DNA of 64,000 bases, taken from assembly GCF_002563795.1 (NCBI RefSeq), contig NZ_PDJL01000005.1, positions 62,001 through 126,000 on the forward strand, read 5' to 3'. A model generated the notes under the pieces. That model ran no database searches, was not told the origin of the DNA, and saw nothing but the letters and a program-made list of their open reading frames with translations. The stretch comes from Vibrio sp. ES.051 (GTDB lineage Bacteria; Pseudomonadota; Gammaproteobacteria; Enterobacterales; Vibrionaceae). Positions 27,247-35,180 of this stretch are shown here, piece after piece. Every line of letters begins with the position of its first letter. The stretch's first letter is position 1. Made by a program: the position numbers and the translations under genes.

Positions 27247-28203
27247 CTATTTCGCATCATTTACAAGAACAAGCCGCAGTCTATCTTGTGCTGCTTCAAC
27301 TAATAAGTCGGGCTGGAACTTAGAAATCAAACGATCACAGCCCACTTTTTGCACCATCGCTTCATTAAAGCTGCCACTTAGTGAGGTATTTAATGTGATG
27401 AATAATTTTGACATTCGAGGGTCATTACGAACTTCGTGAGTAAGTTTGTAACCATCCATCTCCGGCATTTCCGCGTCTGTAATCATCATCAGTAGTTCTT
27501 TTTCAACATCCTTACCTTCATCACACCAACGCTTTAGAACCGTCAGCGCTTCTAGGCCATCGCGACACTCGATGATGTTCATGCCCAATTGGGAAAGCGT
27601 ATCGCGAACCTGATTACGAGCCGTAGAAGAATCATCCACAATTAAAACATTACGTCCGACCATTGCTTGAGAAAGCTCTTCATCTAAAATATCGGCTGAA
27701 ATCGTGACATCGTAATGCACAATTTCCGCTAATACCTTTTCAACGTCAATAATTTCAACAATCTGAGAAGCATCAGCATCTCTGACTTGGGTGATAGCCG
27801 TTAGATAATTAGAACGACCAGATGTTGACGGTGGCGGCTGAATTTCTGTCCATGCGGTATTAATAATATTCTTAACTGAACCCACCAAAAAACCTTGAAC
27901 AGTACGATTGTACTCAGTCACGATCAGATTTTCTTCTTCCGCTTCACCACGCAAAGCAGGGAAGCCAATAGCACCGCGTAAATCAATGACAGGCACCGCT
28001 TCACCTCTTAGGGAGGCTACACCACGAATGTTATAGTGAGAGCTAGGAAGCTTGGTCAACGGTGGAAGCTTAATCACCTCTTTGACTTTGAACACATTAA
28101 TAGCAAACAATTGACGACTATTTAAAGTGAACAGCAGAAGCTCTAGTCGGTTCTCACCAACTAAGTTTGTACGCTGATCAACCGTATTTAACACTCCGGA
28201 CAT
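27247..28203 (-). CDS. cheV: CheV chemotaxis coupling protein (CheW plus receiver)
   Basis: 318 residues: a CheW-like domain (about 18-165) and a receiver domain (about 185-310) with DDSST at 190-194 and phospho-acceptor D243 in MITDAEMP. CheV couples chemoreceptors to CheA and is tuned by phosphorylation. It stands alone here, away from the main che operon. Vibrios carry several cheV paralogues; which one this is cannot be told from sequence alone. Confidence 0.9.
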   Translation of the reverse strand: MSGVLNTVDQRTNLVGENRLELLLFTLNSRQLFAINVFKVKEVIKLPPLTKLPSSHYNIRGVASLRGEAVPVIDLRGAIGFPALRGEAEEENLIVTEYNRTVQGFLVGSVKNIINTAWTEIQPPPSTSGRSNYLTAITQVRDADASQIVEIIDVEKVLAEIVHYDVTISADILDEELSQAMVGRNVLIVDDSSTARNQVRDTLSQLGMNIIECRDGLEALTVLKRWCDEGKDVEKELLMMITDAEMPEMDGYKLTHEVRNDPRMSKLFITLNTSLSGSFNEAMVQKVGCDRLISKFQPDLLVEAAQDRLRLVLVNDAK

Positions 28204-28797
28204 ACTACTACCTAAATTCTGGATGATTATTGTTTTATTCTAAACCGATGCGTATACCACGAGGTTATATACCCAGATAATTTCGTGGTAAATGGTTTAA
28301 CGAAAATGGCCTTGGAAATGGGGACTATTCCGCTAGGTTACTTTGATTAAGGAAAAATCACTGGTAATACTCTGGCTCTGTAACTTGGAATCGTTTGGGT
28401 ATATATATATTCAGTGAGCTTTTTAAGAAATTACATGAATGGCACAAATATAGCAATGTAGCACCACTCAGATTCCTCCTTGGCGTATTATATAATTGAA
28501 GTCAATACATCGTCTTACTTTTCGTTTTTATTCACGATATGAGACGCACGATAACCTCACTGGGAGTCGAGGCCAACTTTGCTCGATTGAGGGGCAATTT
28601 TTCATTTACTGGCTTATCGTGCCTTCCGAGTGTTTGAACAACTTTACCTTTGAGAGAGCGTTTCGCTCAACGAGTATTATGCCTTAGATTAAGCTATCAG
28701 TTAGTCTCTTCAATCAGCTCAGCGATTAGTCAATCCGCTGAAGTTTACTTTGTTAGACCACCATTAATTGACGATGCTGAACTTGGGAAACGTGCAT
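28204..28797. other. Long intergenic region between cheV and torR
   Basis: Nearly 600 bp without a convincing gene. A 63-codon plus-strand frame (28496-28687) has no ribosome binding site or recognisable residues. AT-rich stretches such as GTATATATATATTC (28397-28410) may be promoter. The region ends in a very strong palindromic terminator at 28798, so a small RNA on the plus strand is possible. Confidence 0.35.
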
Positions 28798-28831
28798 AAA
28801 AAATCCGATAAACACTGTTTATCGGATTTTT
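28798..28831. terminator. Strong bidirectional terminator downstream of torR
   Basis: Near-perfect palindrome AAAATCCGATAAACA/TGTTTATCGGATTTT (15 bp each arm) with flanking A- and T-tracts, 96 bp beyond the torR stop. Confidence 0.85.
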
Positions 28832-28927
28832 ACATACACAAAGGATCGTTCAATTATTTTGACAACTATTGACTTAGCTGAACGTCATGAGAGCGAATAC
28901 TCTCCTTTTCTTCTCTGCACCTGAGAA

Positions 28928-29638
28928 TTAATCCCCAGCAAACATATAGCCTTCTCCGTGAACCGTCACGAAAATCTGTGGGTTCTTTGGATCAAACTCC
29001 ATCTTAGCTCGCATACGTCGAATCAAAACGTCAATGGTACGATCATTCGGCGCGTCCACTCGATGACTAATCATATTCAAGATACGCTCACGACTTAACA
29101 CCTGATTCGGGTACGACGATAACGCGACCAAAAGTTCATACTCCGCTTTGGTCAGTTTCACGGGGTCGCCATTACGGCTTAGTGCACGGCGCTGAATATC
29201 AAATGTCCATTCTCCAAAGCGAACAATGTGTTCCTCATTGGCTTCTGCCGTTTTATTACTACCGTGACGGGCTGCTGAAATACGCCACAGTAGATTCTTA
29301 ACGCGAACCAAGAGTTCCCTGAGTTCAAAAGGTTTTGTCACATAATCGTCAGCGCCCATTTCTAGACCTACGATTTTGTCAATGCTATCCGTGCGTCCTG
29401 TTACTAATATGATGCCAATATCCGACTGGCTACGTAGTTCGCGAGTAAGCATCAGGCCGTCTTCACCCGGCAGGTTAATATCCAACATGATAAGGTCTAC
29501 ATCACCCGCTTGCAGAACTTCGCGCATCTCTGCGCCACTTTCTGCTTCGCTAACTTGATAACCTTCATTTTGGAAATATCCCGCAAGCTTACTACGCGTT
29601 ACAACATCATCTTCTACGACTAATACGTGATAGCTCAT
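28928..29638 (-). CDS. torR: TorR, OmpR-family response regulator
   Basis: 236 residues: a receiver with DD at 10-11, phospho-acceptor D53 in IMLDINLPGEDG and K102 in YVTKPFELREL; then an OmpR-type winged helix (about 140-232) with DVLIRRMRAKME. Called TorR from the resemblance and from divergence from torD, an arrangement also known in V. cholerae; ArcA is the closest alternative. No torS or torCA lies in the window. An ATGTTCATTT motif (29774-29783, minus strand) resembles a tor box. Confidence 0.8.
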   Translation of the reverse strand: MSYHVLVVEDDVVTRSKLAGYFQNEGYQVSEAESGAEMREVLQAGDVDLIMLDINLPGEDGLMLTRELRSQSDIGIILVTGRTDSIDKIVGLEMGADDYVTKPFELRELLVRVKNLLWRISAARHGSNKTAEANEEHIVRFGEWTFDIQRRALSRNGDPVKLTKAEYELLVALSSYPNQVLSRERILNMISHRVDAPNDRTIDVLIRRMRAKMEFDPKNPQIFVTVHGEGYMFAGD

Positions 29639-29773
29639 TTACACCACTTCTGTCTTCTTATTATCCAAGACGTATTCTATTCATAACTAGTAACATTTCT
29701 AGTCATAGATACATTAAAAAGCAAGATTTAGCGTTTTTATTGATTCAAAACAAACTTACCCACCACCATTAAC

Positions 29774-29783
29774 AAATGAACAT
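29774..29783 (-). promoter_or_regulatory. Possible tor box in the torR/torD divergent region
   Basis: On the minus strand ATGTTCATTT matches the E. coli tor box CTGTTCATAT at 8 of 10 positions. A single weak copy; could mediate TorR autoregulation or torD control. Confidence 0.3.
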
Positions 29784-29903
29784 TTTTTGCTATAAAACAT
29801 AACAATTATAGTTACTGCTATTCATTTTAATTGATTACACTTAGGAAATATCCCTAATTGACCTTATGGTGCACGACTTAAAGCATCATTCAGGAGCCCA
29901 AAA

Positions 29904-30551
29904 ATGCAAGAAGTGAAAGCTTTTAATGAAAAACGCGCTGAAATTTACTGGTGGTTTTCGAGCTTGTTCGCCAAAGAACTATCAGATAAAGAATTGGAAA
30001 CCTACCACAGTGTTGAAATTCGCAGTTTTTTAGCGGGTTTAGGTGAAAATGAATCCCTTAAACCTGCTGTTGACAGTCTTGTTAACGCATTGAATCGCCT
30101 ACAAGATCGTCAAGACGCACAACTAGAGCTTGCCGCAGATTTTTGCGAACTGTTCTTGAAGACGGAAAAATACGGCGCCCTCCCTTACGCTTCAATGTAC
30201 ATTGGTGAATCAGGCTTACTCAATGACAAACCAGCGGAAGAGATGGAAAAATTAATGAGTGAATTTGGCGTTCAGGTTGATGTTAACCTCAAAGAGCCAG
30301 CCGATCACTTAGCCGTTGAGCTCGACTTTTTAGGCAACATGATCATCCGCTCTAATGAACTAGAACAAGACAAACATATGGAAAAAGCGTTTGTTAAACA
30401 AAACTGCTTCATTCAACAACAGTTGATGTCTTGGCTGCCACAATTTGGACAAAAATGTAAGCAGCTCGATGAATTCGGTTTCTACTCAAGTGTTGCGCAA
30501 CTATTAATTGCATTTTGTAAACTGGACAGCACTTACCTTCTTGGTGAATAA
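29904..30551 (+). CDS. torD: TorD, chaperone for TMAO reductase maturation
   Basis: 215 residues, mostly helical, of the TorD/DmsD family, with the signature [14 protein letters not shown] (about 132-145) followed by the C-terminal helical region. AGGAG precedes the ATG. It binds the Tat leader and apo-form of a molybdoenzyme, normally TorA. The torA gene is not in the window. The tetrathionate reductase TtrA, also a Tat-exported molybdoprotein, is about 20 kb away and is a possible but unproven client. Confidence 0.88.
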   Translation: MQEVKAFNEKRAEIYWWFSSLFAKELSDKELETYHSVEIRSFLAGLGENESLKPAVDSLVNALNRLQDRQDAQLELAADFCELFLKTEKYGALPYASMYIGESGLLNDKPAEEMEKLMSEFGVQVDVNLKEPADHLAVELDFLGNMIIRSNELEQDKHMEKAFVKQNCFIQQQLMSWLPQFGQKCKQLDEFGFYSSVAQLLIAFCKLDSTYLLGE

Positions 30552-30567
30552 TCGCCGCCTGTTTTAA

Positions 30568-30588
30568 GAAGCCCTCAAATCGGGCTTC
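30568..30588 (+). terminator. Weak hairpin after torD
   Basis: GAAGCCC-TCAAATC-GGGCTTC, 16 bp after the torD stop; no T-tract follows, so termination may be poor. Confidence 0.45.
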
Positions 30589-30595
30589 CCATATT

Positions 30596-30614
30596 CGCAA
30601 TGACTTCAAGATGC
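30596..30614. repeat. Partial dispersed intergenic element
   Basis: CGCAATGACTTCAAGATGC shares the TGACTTCAAGATGC half of the element at 21650 and 11675, directly after the torD hairpin. Confidence 0.4.
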
Positions 30615-30746
30615 TTGGTAGATTATTCGTTTGCTTTTAATCTAACGCAAAAACACCCGGTTACTTAGCAGTCATAATGTGACTTCAAATACACAAAACA
30701 CTGGTTGAAAGCATTGCTAGTCAGCCCACATAGAGCTAAAATGTGA

Positions 30747-30762
30747 GCGCAAACGATTAAAT
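30747..30762. promoter_or_regulatory. PUR-box-like sequence upstream of purR
   Basis: GCGCAAACGATTAAAT matches ACGCAAACGTTTGCGT at 11 of 16 positions, with a TAAAAT hexamer just upstream (30736-30741). In E. coli purR is autoregulated, so a site is expected; this one is only half conserved. Confidence 0.35.
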
Positions 30763-30775
30763 ATGATTTATATGT

Positions 30776-30800
30776 AAACCGCTAAAATATAGCGGTTTTT
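30776..30800 (+). terminator. Terminator-like hairpin inside the torD-purR gap
   Basis: AAACCGCTA/TAGCGGTTT with a 5-nt loop and TTTTT tail. It is over 200 bp after torD and over 200 bp before purR, so it ends an unassigned short transcript, readthrough from torD, or attenuates a purR leader. Confidence 0.7.
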
Positions 30801-30910
30801 GTGTTTTCTTAATGGGCTGATGACGATTTATCACCATATAGAAAAAAAATAGAACTCATCGACCAGTTGCTACACACTTTTTTGCCGCTCTTAGGATAAC
30901 CTCTGCCAAA

Positions 30911-30945
30911 CACACTCAACATGAGCGTTTATAACGCTAAGTGTG
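30911..30945. promoter_or_regulatory. Nested palindrome upstream of purR
   Basis: A perfect AGCGTT-TAT-AACGCT (30924-30938) is flanked by CACACT (30911) and AGTGTG (30940), forming an outer inverted repeat. It lies about 70-100 bp before the purR ATG: an operator or leader hairpin. Confidence 0.45.
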
Positions 30946-31012
30946 AAAACGATACTGGTATTGAGACACTCCATCACGGCATTTTTAAGTAGCTCGATAC
31001 AGGACACCATTT

Positions 31013-32017
31013 ATGGCCACTATAAAAGACGTTGCTCGCTTAGCCGGCGTTTCTACGACTACTGTTTCTCACGTTATCAACAAGACACGTTTCGTTGCCG
31101 AAACAACTCAAGAAAAAGTAATGAAAGCCGTTGATGAGCTTAACTACGCACCTAGCGCGGTTGCTCGCAGCTTAAAATGCAACTCAACTCGCACTATTGG
31201 CATGTTAGTGACTCAGTCCACCAACCTATTTTTCTCTGAAGTAATTGACGGGGTTGAGAGCTACTGTTACCGCCAAGGTTACACTCTGATCTTATGCAAT
31301 ACAGGTGGCATTTACGAGAAACAGCGCGACTACATCCGCATGCTAGCAGAGAAACGTGTAGATGGTATCTTAGTGATGTGTTCTGACCTGACGGAAGAGC
31401 TAAAACAGATGTTAGACCGTCATGCTGATATTCCTAAGGTCGTAATGGACTGGGGTCCAGAAAGCTCTCAAGCTGATAAGATTATGGATAATTCAGAAGA
31501 AGGTGGCTACATTGCAACCAAACACCTGATTGACAACGGCCATACGGATATCGCTTGTCTAAGTGGTCATTTTGAAAAACTCGCGTGTCAGGAGCGCATT
31601 GCTGGTTTTCGCCGCGCAATGACAGAAGCAAAGTTACCCATAAACGAAGATTGGATTCTAGAGGGCAACTTTGAGTGTGATACCGCCGTGTTGGTTGCAG
31701 AACAAATAACGGCAATGGACAAGCGTCCAACAGCCGTTTTCTGTTTCAACGATACTATGGCGCTGGGCCTTATGAGTCGTTTACAACAAAATGGCATTAA
31801 AGTACCTGATGATGTATCTGTCATTGGTTATGACAATATTGAATTGGCGGAGTACTTTTCACCACCACTTACGACTATTCACCAACCGAAGCGTCGTGTA
31901 GGTAAAAATGCATTCGAAATTCTACTTGAGCGAATCAAAGATAAAGAACATGAAAAACGTGTTTTCGAAATGCAGCCTGAGCTTGTCATTCGAAATACTG
32001 TGAAAAAAATGAACTGA
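31013..32017 (+). CDS. purR: PurR, LacI-family purine repressor
   Basis: 334 residues: N-terminal helix-turn-helix and hinge ([23 protein letters not shown], then [12 protein letters not shown]), followed by a periplasmic-binding-protein-like effector domain. In E. coli it represses purine synthesis genes with hypoxanthine or guanine as corepressor. The start is fixed by the MATIKDVA beginning common to PurR. Followed by its own terminator, then the tfoY riboswitch; torD-purR-tfoY is a known Vibrio order. Confidence 0.93.
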   Translation: MATIKDVARLAGVSTTTVSHVINKTRFVAETTQEKVMKAVDELNYAPSAVARSLKCNSTRTIGMLVTQSTNLFFSEVIDGVESYCYRQGYTLILCNTGGIYEKQRDYIRMLAEKRVDGILVMCSDLTEELKQMLDRHADIPKVVMDWGPESSQADKIMDNSEEGGYIATKHLIDNGHTDIACLSGHFEKLACQERIAGFRRAMTEAKLPINEDWILEGNFECDTAVLVAEQITAMDKRPTAVFCFNDTMALGLMSRLQQNGIKVPDDVSVIGYDNIELAEYFSPPLTTIHQPKRRVGKNAFEILLERIKDKEHEKRVFEMQPELVIRNTVKKMN

Positions 32018-32045
32018 TATTAGCTTTAATATATAACACTGGCTC

Positions 32046-32074
32046 CAAGCGCTCTTCCGGGCGCTTGTTTTTTA
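32046..32074 (+). terminator. Terminator of purR
   Basis: CAAGCGC/GCGCTTG stem with an 8-nt loop followed by TTTTTTAAT, 29 bp after the purR stop. Confidence 0.85.
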
Positions 32075-32302
32075 ATAAAAAATAACATTTACAACACATT
32101 TTCTTGCTTATAAAATCGTTAATAGTAGGATAACTTGCTGTTTTATTTGGATGTGACTCAGTCTTGCCCTTCTTATTCTTTTAGAGTCAAACTTCTTCTT
32201 GAATATGCACAAATATGCACTAACTCACATTTTTACTGAACCAACATCACACTTTTAGGCGTAAAGTGTGATGTTAATTCAATATACGAAGTATGATCCA
32301 AC

Positions 32303-32396
32303 TGTCACGCACAGGGCAAACCATCCGAAAGGATGGGACGCAAAGCCTCCGGCCTGAACCATCGTATACGATGGAAGGTAGCGGGGTTACCGATGG
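32303..32396 (+). ncRNA. c-di-GMP-I (GEMM-I) riboswitch aptamer for tfoY
   Basis: The conserved aptamer blocks are all present in order: TGTCACGCACAGGGCAAACC, GGGACGCAAAGCCTCCGGCC and GGTAGCGGGGTTACCGATGG, with the P2 hairpin CCATCC-GAAA-GGATGG (GNRA tetraloop) and a P3 hairpin ACCATCGTATACGATGG between them. V. cholerae tfoY carries the same class upstream (Vc1). The ligand is cyclic di-GMP. It starts about 285 bp after purR, so it belongs to an independent tfoY transcript. Confidence 0.96.
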
Positions 32397-32500
32397 CAAA
32401 TATGCATATAATGAGTTCACCCTTTATTGACATTGTGTCTGCATGTATTTGCTAACCTCTCGGACCTGATTTTTGGTGGCGTAATATTAATTACACCGAG
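32396..32500 (+). promoter_or_regulatory. Probable expression platform of the tfoY riboswitch
   Basis: Immediately after the aptamer GCAAATATGCA can pair with TGCATGTATTTGC (32440-32452, 2-nt bulge). Then a second hairpin GGTGGCGTAAT/ATTACACC (32475-32497), extendable by CTCGG (32459-32463) with CCGAG (32496-32500), covers the GAG that is the likely ribosome binding site 10 nt before the tfoY ATG. No T-tract, so control of translation rather than termination is favoured. Pairings judged by eye. Confidence 0.5.
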
Positions 32501-32510
32501 ATAACACATC

Positions 32511-33101
32511 ATGGATAAACCGATACTCAAAGACTCTATGAAGCTATTTGAGGCACTTGGTACGATCAAGTCGCGCTCGATGTTTGGTGGCTTTGGTCTT
32601 TTCGCCGATGATACGATGTTCGCACTAGTTGTGAATAATCAACTTCATATACGAGCTGACCAAAAGACTTCATCTGATTTCGAGAAACAAGGGCTAAAAC
32701 CATACGTTTATAAAAAGCGTGGTTTTCCAGTCGTAACTAAGTACTACGCGATTTCCAGCGACTTATGGAGATCAAACGACCACTTAGTTGAAGTAGCAAA
32801 GCAATCCTTAGAAAATGCAAAAATGGAAAAAAAGCAACAAGCGACAAGTAAACCTAACCGCTTGAAAGACTTGCCTAATTTGCGTCTAGCTACTGAAAGA
32901 ATGCTAAAGAAAGCTGGCATCGAATCGGTAGAAAAGCTAGAAGAAGAAGGTGCGCTTAATGCCTACAAAGCGATAATAGACACACACTCCGCCGCTGTGA
33001 GCATTGAGCTCCTCTGGGCACTAGAAGGTGCTATAAACGGCACTCATTGGAGTGTAGTTCCTCAAACTCGTCGAGACGAGTTGATTAGCGACCTTCAATA
33101 G
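32511..33101 (+). CDS. tfoY: TfoY, TfoX-family regulator
   Basis: 196 residues: an N-terminal TfoX domain (about 10-100; [18 protein letters not shown]) and a C-terminal TfoX domain (about 115-190; [20 protein letters not shown]). In V. cholerae TfoY promotes motility and type VI secretion and is controlled by c-di-GMP through the upstream riboswitch. The competence regulator TfoX is a paralogue; the riboswitch and purR neighbour identify this one as TfoY. Transcribed alone and ending at a terminator. Confidence 0.93.
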   Translation: MDKPILKDSMKLFEALGTIKSRSMFGGFGLFADDTMFALVVNNQLHIRADQKTSSDFEKQGLKPYVYKKRGFPVVTKYYAISSDLWRSNDHLVEVAKQSLENAKMEKKQQATSKPNRLKDLPNLRLATERMLKKAGIESVEKLEEEGALNAYKAIIDTHSAAVSIELLWALEGAINGTHWSVVPQTRRDELISDLQ

Positions 33102-33124
33102 AAATAAATCGCTAACCATAGAGT

Positions 33125-33152
33125 AAACCGCAGATAACACTGCGGTTTTTTT
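33125..33152 (+). terminator. Terminator of tfoY
   Basis: AAACCGCAG/CTGCGGTTT with a 6-nt loop and seven Ts, 24 bp after the tfoY stop. Confidence 0.9.
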
Positions 33153-33211
33153 GTGAAATTTTTTCGGACTAAAATCTGTCTTATAAAGCATACCCAAGTG
33201 GAGCAAAAAAT

Positions 33212-33904
33212 ATGAATAAGAAACTGATTTTAGGTCTTACCCTATTAGCGCTAATCATCTTTTTAGGTGTGAACTTCAGTCAATACCTAACCCTAGAAAA
33301 TGCTAAGGCACAACAACAACTACTGACCGCTTACATCGACCAAAACTTCGTGTTTTCTGCGGCAGTTTACTTCTTCGCTTACATCCTCATTACAGCATTT
33401 TCCATTCCTGGTGCAACAGTTGTCACTTTGCTTGGTGCGGCTCTCTTTGGCTTTTGGGCAAGTTTATTACTGGTTTCTTTTGCCAGCACAATGGGGGCGA
33501 CCATTGCATTTCTAAGTAGTCGTTACTTATTGCATGATTGGGTTCAAATCAAATTTGGAGGAAAGCTCACTGCTATTAATCAAGGCGTTAAAAAGGACGG
33601 TGCGTTTTATCTATTTTCTCTTCGCTTAATCCCTGTATTCCCTTTTTTCTTGATTAATCTGCTAATGGGGTTAACGCCAATGTCAGTCGGCCGGTTCTAT
33701 CTGACGAGCCAAATTGGCATGCTGCCAGGAACGGCCGTTTACTTAAATGCAGGCACTCAATTAGCCACGATTGAAACGTTATCTGGCATCATCTCTCCCG
33801 CTGTCTTAGTGTCATTCGCATTATTGGGACTATTTCCAATTATCGCTAAATGGGTTATGAATAAGGTAAGACCAATACCCAACCAACAAAATGGAAGCTC
33901 TTAA
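33212..33904 (+). CDS. TVP38/TMEM64 (VTT domain) membrane protein
   Basis: 230 residues with about five or six membrane segments and a VTT/SNARE-associated core (FSIPGATVVTLLGAALFGFWASLLLVSFASTMGA split over two helices; RLIPVFPFFLINLLMGLT). Related to YdjX/YdjZ. Members of this superfamily include DedA proteins and lipid scramblases, so a role in membrane lipid handling is possible but not shown. Its stop overlaps the next ATG (TAATG), so the two are coupled. Confidence 0.8.
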   Translation: MNKKLILGLTLLALIIFLGVNFSQYLTLENAKAQQQLLTAYIDQNFVFSAAVYFFAYILITAFSIPGATVVTLLGAALFGFWASLLLVSFASTMGATIAFLSSRYLLHDWVQIKFGGKLTAINQGVKKDGAFYLFSLRLIPVFPFFLINLLMGLTPMSVGRFYLTSQIGMLPGTAVYLNAGTQLATIETLSGIISPAVLVSFALLGLFPIIAKWVMNKVRPIPNQQNGSS

Positions 33905-34224
33905 TGAAGATATTTATCGCTAAGAACCCTGCAGAAGCACATATTGTATGTGAATTGCTAAAAAGCGAAAAAATCTCCTGCGAAGTTCGGGGAGAAGGTA
34001 TTTTCGGTCTAAAAGGAGAATTGCCATTTAGTGATGATACGGACCCTTATGTTTGGTTACTTGCTCCTGAACAAAAGTTAAAAGCAATCGCAATTGTGGA
34101 AGCATACCAAAAACAATCATGCCGACATGAATACCCTGATTGGCAATGCCCCAAGTGTTTAGAAGTGAATGAAGGGCAATTTGGCGCCTGTTGGCAATGT
34201 GGGCATCAAATAGGGGAACCTTAG
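33904..34224 (+). CDS. DUF2007 domain plus zinc ribbon protein
   Basis: 106 residues. The first 65 or so match the DUF2007 (putative signal-transducing) fold, a small ferredoxin-like domain; the end has four cysteines (CPKC...CWQC) of a zinc ribbon. Cytoplasmic, no signal peptide. Coupled to the VTT membrane protein by a TAATG overlap, suggesting a joint function. What it binds is not known. Confidence 0.75.
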   Translation: MKIFIAKNPAEAHIVCELLKSEKISCEVRGEGIFGLKGELPFSDDTDPYVWLLAPEQKLKAIAIVEAYQKQSCRHEYPDWQCPKCLEVNEGQFGACWQCGHQIGEP

Positions 34225-34259
34225 CACTCTCTCCTGCTCTCTCGTTTCATAATTTAACT

Positions 34260-35063
34260 CTACACCGCCAAGCTTTGCTGCTTGATAAATGCGATTGAGT
34301 ACTGATTGAAGTCTTCAGGGCGTTCAACATTGCAAACATGTCCGCAATTCGGAATTTCACGTAAGACACTAAACTTATGCGCCGCAACCATCTCTTTCAC
34401 GGGTTGAATGAACATATAGTCCCGTTCTCCCATTAAATAGAGAGTGGGGATTAGCAGTTCTCTATCTTTAAAGTATTTCATTAGCGGGTTGACATCTGCA
34501 GCCAAAATAAACCAGCGTTTAAACTCTTTTTGACAAAGCTTCTTAGCCTCACGGATGAAAAGGTGTCGAGATTCACGCTGGTTTCGCTGCGGCATAACGA
34601 TATAAGCAAACAACCTGTACAGCCACATGTAGGGCAAGATATGCTTGCAAAAGTTACCAAGCTTAACGAGTATTTGCGAACGGGTGTTGAGTCGCGTGAT
34701 CGCTCCTCCAAGCACCATTGAACGCACGCGACTCGATGAAAGTTCAGCCAAGTTACGGACAATAATGGTACCGAGAGACATCCCGACAAAATGCGCAGAC
34801 TGGATTTTTAGGTAATCTAAGACCTTTAAAATGTCTTGAGTGACTTCAGTGAAGGTGTAACGATTCCTAATCAGCTCTTTCAGTAACTGGTTTGACTTTC
34901 CATGACCTCTTAAATCGATAAGCAGCAGATTAAAATGTTGCTTATACGCTTTGATTTGCTTAAACCAAATTGAGGAACTGCCCCCCGCACCGTGCACGAA
35001 TACGACCCACTCATTACTCGTAGGGTGCAGATAGGTTTTATGAAAAAGTAGCGGCTGAGTCAT
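34260..35063 (-). CDS. Alpha/beta hydrolase
   Basis: 267 residues. Oxyanion strand VFVHGAGGSSSIW, nucleophile elbow VGMSLGT (Ser about residue 95), acid in MGERDYMF and the catalytic histidine in IPNCGHVCNVERP give a full triad. No signal peptide. Substrate not predictable; it stands between convergent and independent genes and has no operon partner. Confidence 0.8.
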   Translation of the reverse strand: MTQPLLFHKTYLHPTSNEWVVFVHGAGGSSSIWFKQIKAYKQHFNLLLIDLRGHGKSNQLLKELIRNRYTFTEVTQDILKVLDYLKIQSAHFVGMSLGTIIVRNLAELSSSRVRSMVLGGAITRLNTRSQILVKLGNFCKHILPYMWLYRLFAYIVMPQRNQRESRHLFIREAKKLCQKEFKRWFILAADVNPLMKYFKDRELLIPTLYLMGERDYMFIQPVKEMVAAHKFSVLREIPNCGHVCNVERPEDFNQYSIAFIKQQSLAV

Positions 35064-35129
35064 ATTCCGGTATAAAAAATCGTACTATTGAGCAAAATGT
35101 CATCCTACCACACTCCGTTTAATCAAGAT

Positions 35130-35160
35130 AATAAAGGCACCTTAATCAGTGCCTTTATTA
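35130..35160 (-). terminator. Terminator of glgCA
   Basis: AATAAAGGCAC/GTGCCTTTATT with an 8-nt loop, 21 bp beyond the glgA stop. Confidence 0.8.
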
Positions 35161-35180
35161 TAATTTAAAGTAAACTCGCA

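Noticed and set aside
28496-28687. 63-codon plus-strand frame in the cheV-torR gap
   Set aside because: No ribosome binding site, no recognisable family and composition like non-coding sequence; kept only as part of the gap description.
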